This document shows, piece by piece, positions 16,396 to 22,429 of a DNA stretch of 45,078 bases. A model generated the notes under the pieces. It was not told the origin of the DNA. It saw only the letters and a list, made by a program, of their open reading frames with translations, and did no database searches. Source of the stretch: UBA4877 sp002399285 (GTDB taxonomy: Bacteria > Bacillota > Thermoanaerobacteria > Thermoanaerobacterales > UBA4877); the NCBI GenBank assembly GCA_036771835.1, contig DAIPGN010000017.1, forward strand, positions 1 to 45,078, given 5' to 3'. A program made the translations under genes and the position numbers. How positions within the stretch are numbered: position 1 is the stretch's first letter; each line of letters begins with the position of its first letter.

Positions 16396-17433
16396 ATGAA
16401 AAAGTTTTATAATCATTTGATGTCCGGAGTATCATACTTCTTGCCTTTTGTTATTGCAGGAGGCATTATGACGGCTTTGGCATATTTGCTTGACGTCGGC
16501 AATTCCGGTACGGCTACTTTTGGTTCTTCTACCGTGTTGACGGCATGGCTTCTTAAAATAGGCGGCATAGGGATGAACTATATGTTCCCGATCATGGCTG
16601 CTTATATTGCATTTTCCATTGCCGACAGGCCTGCGATTTTGGTCGGCATGGTTACGGGAACACTTGCACGTGACAGTGGATCGGGATTTTTAGGCGCGAT
16701 CGCTGCAGGTTTTATAAGCGGATATGTGATCCTGCTTCTTAAAAAAGCATTTTCAAGTCTACCGCGTTCACTTGAAGGGATAAAAACCCTGCTCATATAT
16801 CCTTTGCTTGGTGTTGCGGCAGGCTCTTTAGCAATAACGGGAGTAGACCTCATTGTTGGACCGATTAATAAAGGGCTTACCGGTTTTCTTACAAGTATCA
16901 GCGGAGTCAATATAGCTATTTTGGGCGCCGTCATAGGCGTTATGCTCGCTCTCGATCTTGGAGGTCCGATCAATAAGACCGCATACTTTTTCTCGGTGGC
17001 AACATTGACGGCTGCAAATGGTTCCGCTGTTCCAAGCGTTATTATGGCGGCATGCGGATGCAGCGCTATGGTGGTAAGCACAAGCTGCGCCGTTGCGGCG
17101 ACTCTCTTTCCTAAAAAGTTTGATGAGAGCCTGCGCGATGCTAAGACAAGCGCCTATATCATGGGACTTAGTTTCTTCGTCGAGGGAGCGATACCCTATG
17201 TTATGGCAAAGCCCAAGCAGATCCTTCCCGCCTTGTGTATAGGCGCAGGAGTAACGGGTGCAATGACGGCCGCACTGGGAATAACACTTTCCGCGCCCAT
17301 AGGAGGTCTTGAAACACTTCCGCTTGTAAGCAATATACCTATGTATCTTCTTTGCTTCTTAGTCGGCACGGCGGTTGCTGTCGGAATCATTTTCATGATG
17401 ACAAGAAATGACCCCGACGTTGAGGATGCATAG
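16396..17433 (+). CDS. PTS fructose-type EIIC membrane permease
   Basis: 345-residue polytopic membrane protein with about nine hydrophobic segments. The N-terminus FYNHLMSGVSYFLPFVIAGG is typical of fructose-family EIIC. The conserved substrate motif DLGGPINKTAYFF lies near residue 195, and FVEGAIPYV is near residue 260. It is the sugar channel of the mannoside PTS, working with the neighbouring EIIB and EIIA. GGGGG precedes the ATG, 3 bases after the EIIB stop. Confidence 0.9.
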   Translation: MKKFYNHLMSGVSYFLPFVIAGGIMTALAYLLDVGNSGTATFGSSTVLTAWLLKIGGIGMNYMFPIMAAYIAFSIADRPAILVGMVTGTLARDSGSGFLGAIAAGFISGYVILLLKKAFSSLPRSLEGIKTLLIYPLLGVAAGSLAITGVDLIVGPINKGLTGFLTSISGVNIAILGAVIGVMLALDLGGPINKTAYFFSVATLTAANGSAVPSVIMAACGCSAMVVSTSCAVAATLFPKKFDESLRDAKTSAYIMGLSFFVEGAIPYVMAKPKQILPALCIGAGVTGAMTAALGITLSAPIGGLETLPLVSNIPMYLLCFLVGTAVAVGIIFMMTRNDPDVEDA

Positions 17434-17466
17434 AGATAATGCATAAAATCAAACTGAGGTGGGAAA

Positions 17467-17916
17467 ATGAGCTTGATCAATAGCGACTTGATTCAAATCA
17501 ACGCCAAATTTAAAGATAAAAATGAGGCAATAAATGAAATAGCCGAATTGTTGTATAAGAATAAGCGTACTGGCAATAAAGAGGGGCTAATTCGGGACAT
17601 TTTAAAGCGTGAAGAGGAACTTTCCACTTCTATGGGACTTGGGGTAGCTATACCCCACGCGCACTCGGAATATGTGAGCGAACCTTCCGTCGTGTTTATT
17701 AAACTATCGGAGGTCATCACATGGGGAACTGACGATAATGTAAAGATTATATTTGGGATTCTCAATCCATTAAATAATAACAATGACTATCATTTAAAAA
17801 TATTGGCGAAGCTTGCCAGAAAGCTTATGGATGATGAATTCAGGGGTAAGCTTGATTCCGTAGAAAATAAAGATGAAGCGTTAAGGATCATGAGTTTTTT
17901 GAATGACCGTATTTAA
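17467..17916 (+). CDS. PTS fructose-type EIIA component
   Basis: 149-residue EIIA of the PTS_EIIA_2 (fructose/mannitol) family. The active-site His64 is in MGLGVAIPHAHSEYV. It takes phosphate from HPr and hands it to the EIIB encoded two genes upstream. It closes the mannosidase-IIB-IIC-IIA operon; a strong hairpin follows. GAGGTGGG precedes the ATG. Confidence 0.9.
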   Translation: MSLINSDLIQINAKFKDKNEAINEIAELLYKNKRTGNKEGLIRDILKREEELSTSMGLGVAIPHAHSEYVSEPSVVFIKLSEVITWGTDDNVKIIFGILNPLNNNNDYHLKILAKLARKLMDDEFRGKLDSVENKDEALRIMSFLNDRI

Positions 17917-17948
17917 GTTAGAGTATCGACGTGAAATTATATAATTCT

Positions 17949-18021
17949 GGTAAATTAACTTTCTTTATTATGCTATTGATAGGTAATAGATAGCCTATTG
18001 TTAAAAGAAAGTTAATTTACC
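17949..18021. repeat. 73 bp element with perfect 18 bp terminal inverted repeats
   Basis: GGTAAATTAACTTTCTTT at 17949-17966 is exactly complementary to 18004-18021. The 37-base centre can form a smaller stem (ATAGG/CCTAT). TTATTATTTTT follows, so it could be the operon terminator. The length and perfection of the arms also resemble a miniature transposable element, but no flanking target duplication is visible. Confidence 0.7.
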
Positions 18022-18123
18022 TTATTATTTTTCATGATCGAATTTATTATTAAGTACAGAGAGATAATAAATTTAAACGCACAAACCGGAAGATTATGAA
18101 CCGTTCAAAAGGAGGCGTGGATT

Positions 18124-19878
18124 TTGGATTATTTGGACAGAGAATCGAATTATGATAGGGAACCGGAAATAGCTGTGAACGGTTATGACGGCTTTGCCTG
18201 GGAGGGCTATAATGATATATTGAGAGAAATAAAGAGTAGGATAAATAAAGATAAATTTATAATCACGGTGGACACATATCCCGGGGTAAAGGACGCCGAG
18301 GTTTTGAATGCGCTGGCAGGATTGAATCCCGATTATGTTATAAAGAGCGAGGATGTATTTTACGACGGTGAAAAATTGACCGGCCTTATGCAGCGAAACC
18401 TGACGGATGACAGGGTATTCGGGATCATGTACTATGGTGACGTATCGGATTTCATAGACAGTGACAAACTGAAGAAGGCAAAGACCGCCGTTAATGATAT
18501 AGAGAACGGAGTCGTTTTATTATACGGGTTTGCCGCAAGTCTTATAGACCATGGAGATATTCTGGTCTATGCGGACATGGCCAGGTGGGAGATACAAAAG
18601 AGGTTCAGGAGGGAAGAGCTTGGTAATTACAAAGCCGATAATCTGAATGAGGATCCTTTGGTCAAGTTTAAAAGGGGCTATTTTATAGAGTGGAGGGTTG
18701 CGGACAGGCATAAGGAAAAACTACTTGACGATATAGATTATCTACTGGATACCAATGTCTATGATGATCCGAAGATGATTACCGGAAATGCCTTCAGGGC
18801 GGGCCTTAAAGCAGTGACCAGCCGGCCCTTCAGGGTCGTGCCTTATTTTGATCCGGGAGTATGGGGCGGACAGTGGATGAAGCAGGTATGCGGACTTGAC
18901 AAGGATGAGGATAATTATGCGTGGTGCTTCGACTGCGTACCGGAGGAGAACAGCCTTTATCTGAGATACGGTAAGGTAAGGGCAGAGGTGCCGTCATTGG
19001 ACGCGGTGCTTTATAGGCCCATTGGGCTACTGGGCGAAAAGGTATATGCGAGATTCGGAGCCGAATTCCCCATAAGGTTTGACTTCCTGGATACGATGGA
19101 TGGGCAGAACCTCAGTCTGCAGGTACATCCGACGACCGACTATATACACAAGACGTTTGGCATGAGCTATACTCAGGATGAGAGCTATTATATACTTGAC
19201 GCCAAAGACGACGCCTGCGTGTATCTTGGCCTTAAGGATACGGCGGATAGGAAGGCTCTGATAGCCGATCTGGAAAGTGCTCAGGACGGCGGCGCGCCCT
19301 TTGATGCGGATAAATATATCAACAGATTTTCCGTCAAGAAGCACGATCATCTTGCGATACCCGCGGGTACGATACACTGTTCGGGGAAAAACTGCATGGT
19401 GCTGGAGATAAGCGCTACTCCGTATATATTTACCTTTAAACTCTGGGATTGGGACAGATTGGGGCTGGATGGAAAGCCCAGGCCGATAAATATCGGGCAC
19501 GGCGAGAATGTGATCCGATGGGACAGGACAACGGAATGGGTCAGGAATAACCTTATAGACAGCGTGGAGACGGTCTGGAAAGACGGAGAGAGCAAAGAGG
19601 AAAGGACCGGCCTGCATGAGCTGGAGTTCATAGAGACAAGACGTACCTGGTCTAAAGATACAGTGAAACATGATACCCATGGCATCGTCAATGTGTTGAA
19701 TCTGGTAGAGGGGGAAGAGGCCATTGTGGAGAGCCCCGAAGGAAAGTTTGAACCATTCGTCGTCCATTATGCGGAGACGTTTATAGTGCCCGCTGCGGTT
19801 GGGGAGTATACCATTAAACCATATGGCAGGAGCGAGGGTAAGAGGATAGCAACGATCAAAGCCTATGTGAGGTTTTAA
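18124..19878 (+). CDS. manA: Class I mannose-6-phosphate isomerase with extra N-terminal domain
   Basis: 584-residue protein. Residues ~227-584 form a type I phosphomannose isomerase cupin converting mannose-6-phosphate to fructose-6-phosphate. Zinc ligands are visible as Gln333 and His335 in LQVHP, Glu in QDESYYIL and His418 in IPAGTIHCSG. Residues 1-220 form an additional domain with alternating beta/alpha pattern (KFIITVDTYPG, NGVVLLYGFAA, DILVYADMARWEIQKRFRRE) that resembles a nucleotide-kinase fold without a clear P-loop. Ordinary ManA is ~320-390 residues. The start is TTG 18124 with AAGGAGG 8 bases upstream. Its place after the mannosidase/PTS genes fits the final step of mannoside use. 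Confidence 0.88.
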   Translation: MDYLDRESNYDREPEIAVNGYDGFAWEGYNDILREIKSRINKDKFIITVDTYPGVKDAEVLNALAGLNPDYVIKSEDVFYDGEKLTGLMQRNLTDDRVFGIMYYGDVSDFIDSDKLKKAKTAVNDIENGVVLLYGFAASLIDHGDILVYADMARWEIQKRFRREELGNYKADNLNEDPLVKFKRGYFIEWRVADRHKEKLLDDIDYLLDTNVYDDPKMITGNAFRAGLKAVTSRPFRVVPYFDPGVWGGQWMKQVCGLDKDEDNYAWCFDCVPEENSLYLRYGKVRAEVPSLDAVLYRPIGLLGEKVYARFGAEFPIRFDFLDTMDGQNLSLQVHPTTDYIHKTFGMSYTQDESYYILDAKDDACVYLGLKDTADRKALIADLESAQDGGAPFDADKYINRFSVKKHDHLAIPAGTIHCSGKNCMVLEISATPYIFTFKLWDWDRLGLDGKPRPINIGHGENVIRWDRTTEWVRNNLIDSVETVWKDGESKEERTGLHELEFIETRRTWSKDTVKHDTHGIVNVLNLVEGEEAIVESPEGKFEPFVVHYAETFIVPAAVGEYTIKPYGRSEGKRIATIKAYVRF

Positions 19879-19955
19879 GTTTGATCCCCATTTATCACAT
19901 AATTGCGGCTGCAAGCGTAATATATATGTAGCTTAAAGTAAATGGGGTGAGGCAC

Positions 19956-20573
19956 TTGGAATTTATGGTGATTCTTGCAATGGCGCTGAGTATTGACAGC
20001 CTTTGCGTGGGTCTTTCCTATGGAATGAGGAGGATTGAAATTCCATTTATACCGTTGCTGTTTGTCAGTCTTATTTCCGGCATAAGCGCATATATAAGCA
20101 TACACATAGGAAACGGCCTGGCCGTTTTTTTGAGCCCGCAGCACGCGAAGATATTGGGCGCCGTCATTCTGATATGCGTAGGTATATATATCTTCATATC
20201 GACCCTGAGGGACAAAAGCGCGGGTACGGAGGATAAGGAGATCCTGTCGATACGGCTCGATTTCGTTAAGATCACAATACAGGTTATACAGCAGCCGCTC
20301 AAAGCGGACCTCGATAATTCCGGAACAATAAGCAATACGGAGGCTATATTTCTCGGCATTGCCCTGGCGCTGGATACATTCGGAGCAGGGCTGGGAGCCG
20401 CCATGAGCCGTATGGATATAACCTATCTTCCCATAGCTATCTGCATCTTTAATATGGTCTTTCTTCTGCTGGGTGAATATGTCGGCAGAGATATGGATAT
20501 AGCGCAGAATGAAAGGCTGGAATATCTGCCTGGCATAGTACTTATAATCCTAGGCCTGATAGCAATGATCTGA
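19956..20573 (+). CDS. ytaF: YtaF-type sporulation membrane protein
   Basis: 205-residue integral membrane protein with about six hydrophobic segments arranged as two halves. Each half carries the paired motif ALSIDSLCVGLSYGM and ALALDTFGAGLGAAM, related to the MntP manganese exporter family; KADLDNSGTISNTEAI before the second half is characteristic of YtaF. YtaF is a sporulation-linked membrane protein in Bacillus, possibly a cation transporter. GTG 19947 is in frame, but TTG 19956, preceded by GGGGTGAGG, gives the family-typical N-terminus. It is convergent with the following acetyltransferase gene. Confidence 0.82.
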   Translation: MEFMVILAMALSIDSLCVGLSYGMRRIEIPFIPLLFVSLISGISAYISIHIGNGLAVFLSPQHAKILGAVILICVGIYIFISTLRDKSAGTEDKEILSIRLDFVKITIQVIQQPLKADLDNSGTISNTEAIFLGIALALDTFGAGLGAAMSRMDITYLPIAICIFNMVFLLLGEYVGRDMDIAQNERLEYLPGIVLIILGLIAMI

Positions 20574-20602
20574 TCAAACATCAACATGAGCATTATAGAC
20601 CT

Positions 20603-20655
20603 AAATAAATGGGTACTGTCCCTCAAAATGACTGAGAGACGGTACCCATTTATTT
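20603..20655. terminator. Bidirectional terminator between ytaF and the GNAT gene
   Basis: A ~20 bp stem pairs AAATAAATGGGTACTGTC with GACGGTACCCATTTATTT around a short loop. A/T runs on both sides suit termination of both convergent genes. Confidence 0.85.
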
Positions 20656-20697
20656 ATATATTATCCGGCTTGCCAACCATGCCTGACCGGTGACCCT

Positions 20698-21216
20698 TCA
20701 AATAGTGATCCAATATCGTCTCGTCAGCCTCTCAACGCCGTCAATAACATTTACGATCTTATCCTGCAGCGATCCGCCGTTTTTCTCTATGACGCGGGCA
20801 GAGCCGATATTGTCATCGTTGCATGTAATTAAGACTTTCTCCAGTCCCAGGGTTTCTTTAGCGTAACCGAGCGCCATTGCAAGCATCATTGTGCCAAAAC
20901 CATTGTTCCACTTTGAATATCTTATACCGTACCCAATATTACCGCCAAAACGCATCAATGAATCGGTAAGGCTGTGACGGATCGATATTTCTCCGATGAA
21001 TTCATCTCTGCCGACTAACCACAAATATGTTGCCGCCACATAATTATCCGGCAAATCTTTACCAATCCTATAGTTTTCAAATTTTTCAAAGACGTCATAT
21101 TTCCCTATATCCATAAAAGCATACGTATCAATGCCCTGATCTTTATATTCGCTTATAGCAGCGGCATATGAATCGTAGTATTTTCTGCTTGGCAGGATCA
21201 ATTCCATTTGTTTCAT
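20698..21216 (-). CDS. GNAT-family N-acetyltransferase
   Basis: 172-residue acetyl-CoA-dependent acetyltransferase. The acetyl-CoA loop region is RYSKWNNGFGTMMLAMALGYA (usual pattern Q/RxxGxG/A, here partly degenerate), preceded by FIGEISIRHSL and followed by VLITCNDDNIGSARVIEKNGG. The pattern fits small-molecule GNATs of the COG3981 type; the acceptor is unknown. Single gene, convergent with ytaF. Confidence 0.8.
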   Translation of the reverse strand: MKQMELILPSRKYYDSYAAAISEYKDQGIDTYAFMDIGKYDVFEKFENYRIGKDLPDNYVAATYLWLVGRDEFIGEISIRHSLTDSLMRFGGNIGYGIRYSKWNNGFGTMMLAMALGYAKETLGLEKVLITCNDDNIGSARVIEKNGGSLQDKIVNVIDGVERLTRRYWITI

Positions 21217-21276
21217 CCCTCTCAGTATCGGTTTTTACGTCATTATAACACATTTTGGGAATCCATAAAATAAAAA

Positions 21277-21317
21277 CAGGGTATGATCTCTTGGCAGTTC
21301 AAGATGTAATACCCTGC
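21277..21317. repeat. Hairpin A, related to the hairpin at 22362
   Basis: Arms CAGGGTAT..CTCTTG / TTCAAGAT..ATACCCTG form an imperfect stem. Read on the minus strand it is followed by TTTTTATTTT, i.e. terminator-like. The sequence closely resembles hairpin B at the other end of the DUF134/NifX module. Confidence 0.65.
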
Positions 21318-21319
21318 TA

Positions 21320-21361
21320 TTGACATATGTCAAAAATGAGTGTATTATTGACATATGTCAA
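21320..21361 (+). promoter_or_regulatory. Promoter with twin TTGACATATGTCAA palindromes
   Basis: The 14 bp palindrome TTGACATATGTCAA occurs twice, at 21320-21333 and 21348-21361, exactly 28 bp apart. The first copy contains a consensus -35 (TTGACA), and 17 bp later TATTAT (21343-21348) can serve as -10, so the second copy overlaps the transcription start. This is a likely operator pair for autoregulation by the DUF134 protein or for a metal/redox regulator. Confidence 0.75.
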
Positions 21362-21378
21362 TAAAGAGAGGTGACGCT

Positions 21379-21705
21379 ATGCCCCGACCAAAGAAATGCC
21401 GGAGAGTCTGCTCGCTGCCGCCTTGTGCATATTTTTCCCCCTCGACTACACAAGATACGCAAGCTGTGGTTATGACAGTGGATGAATACGAAACTATCCG
21501 CTTGATCGATCTGGAAGATCTTACGCAGGAGGAATGTGCGCAGCAAATGGAGGTTGCCCGTACCACGGTACAGGCGATATACGCAAGTGCCAGAAAGAAA
21601 TTGGCCCAGTGCATAGTACAAGGCCGCCGTATGATTATTTCCGGCGGCGACATACAGGTCTGCGAACATAGAGAACGTTCTTGCAGCCGCTGTTGCAGGC
21701 GGTGA
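21379..21705 (+). CDS. DUF134 (UPF0251) helix-turn-helix protein
   Basis: 108-residue predicted DNA-binding protein. It begins MPRPKKCRRVCSLPPCAYFS, the DUF134 signature with a cysteine cluster that may bind metal. The sigma-70 region 4-like HTH is LEDLTQEECAQQMEVARTTVQAIYASARKKL (~45-75). The C-terminus CEHRERSCSRCC is also Cys-rich. ATG 21379 with GAGAGGTGA is chosen over an in-frame GTG-like extension inside the operator. It is followed by a NifX-like protein, a common pairing. A one-base shift near 21700 would open a further CSDCDDRHPLFGE stretch, so the C-terminus may be frameshifted. Confidence 0.85.
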   Translation: MPRPKKCRRVCSLPPCAYFSPSTTQDTQAVVMTVDEYETIRLIDLEDLTQEECAQQMEVARTTVQAIYASARKKLAQCIVQGRRMIISGGDIQVCEHRERSCSRCCRR

Positions 21706-21908
21706 AGTGCTCGGATTGTGATGATCGACATCCTCTCTTTGGAGAAACTCTATCGACGTAATTGCCGCACATGGGATCAATATTGTCTGCAAAAGGCATG
21801 TCGATCGAAGATCAGCGGCGGTATTAAATGACAGTATAGTGGAGACAGCAGGGTATATACAGCCTGATTGACTGATCAAACTATTTTAAAAAGAAAGAGG
21901 GAAACAAA

Positions 21909-22304
21909 ATGATGATTGCAGTAACGTATGAAGATGGACAGGTATTTCAGCACTTTGGCAAAACCGAACGCTTTAAGCTATACGATGTGCAGGATGGGAA
22001 AATAGTCCGGACCTCGATGCTGGACGCCAACGGCAATGGGCACAGTGCGCTGGCAGGTCTTTTACGGCAAAACCGGGTGGAAACGCTCATTTGTGGAGGC
22101 ATCGGAGCGGGAGCCAAACAGCTGCTCACCGAATCAGGTATTCAATTTTATGCAGGCGTTGCCGGAGACGCAGACCGCGCTGTTACAGAACTATTGAATG
22201 GTAAATTGGCGTTTGATCCGAATGTGGAATGTAGTCATCATGGAGAACATCACCATGATGAGGGTGGACATCACTGCGGTGAAAATTGCAATAGCTCCCA
22301 CTGA
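21909..22304 (+). CDS. NifX/NifB-like dinitrogenase iron-molybdenum cofactor family protein
   Basis: 131-residue protein with the RNase H-like Dinitrogenase_Mo-Fe fold: IAVTYEDGQVFQHFGKTERF at the N-terminus and LICGGIGAGAKQLLTESGIQFYAG near residues 60-85. The tail (~108-131) is rich in His and Cys (SHHGEHHHDEGGHHCGENC) and looks metal-binding. There is no nitrogenase nearby, so it is probably an orphan carrier of iron-sulfur or metal clusters under control of the adjacent DUF134 protein. AAAGAGGG precedes the ATG. Confidence 0.85.
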   Translation: MMIAVTYEDGQVFQHFGKTERFKLYDVQDGKIVRTSMLDANGNGHSALAGLLRQNRVETLICGGIGAGAKQLLTESGIQFYAGVAGDADRAVTELLNGKLAFDPNVECSHHGEHHHDEGGHHCGENCNSSH

Positions 22305-22361
22305 TTTTCTCCTATTTACATTCGGCACATGATAAAGGGCGGCGGGAAATGCAGGATAAAA

Positions 22362-22403
22362 GCAGGGTATTGTTTCTTGACTTTTCAAGAAACAATACCC
22401 TGC
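22362..22403 (-). terminator. Hairpin B, terminator of ppdK
   Basis: A perfect 19 bp stem (GCAGGGTATTGTTTCTTGA / TCAAGAAACAATACCCTGC). On the minus strand it is followed by TTTTA, which fits the end of the ppdK transcript. It is related in sequence to hairpin A. Confidence 0.8.
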
Positions 22404-22429
22404 TTGATGTTTATATTGAAATTTTTTCT

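Noticed and set aside
19027..19914. Minus-strand ORF (295 residues) opposite manA
   Set aside because: Shadow of the phosphomannose isomerase domain; no recognisable motif.
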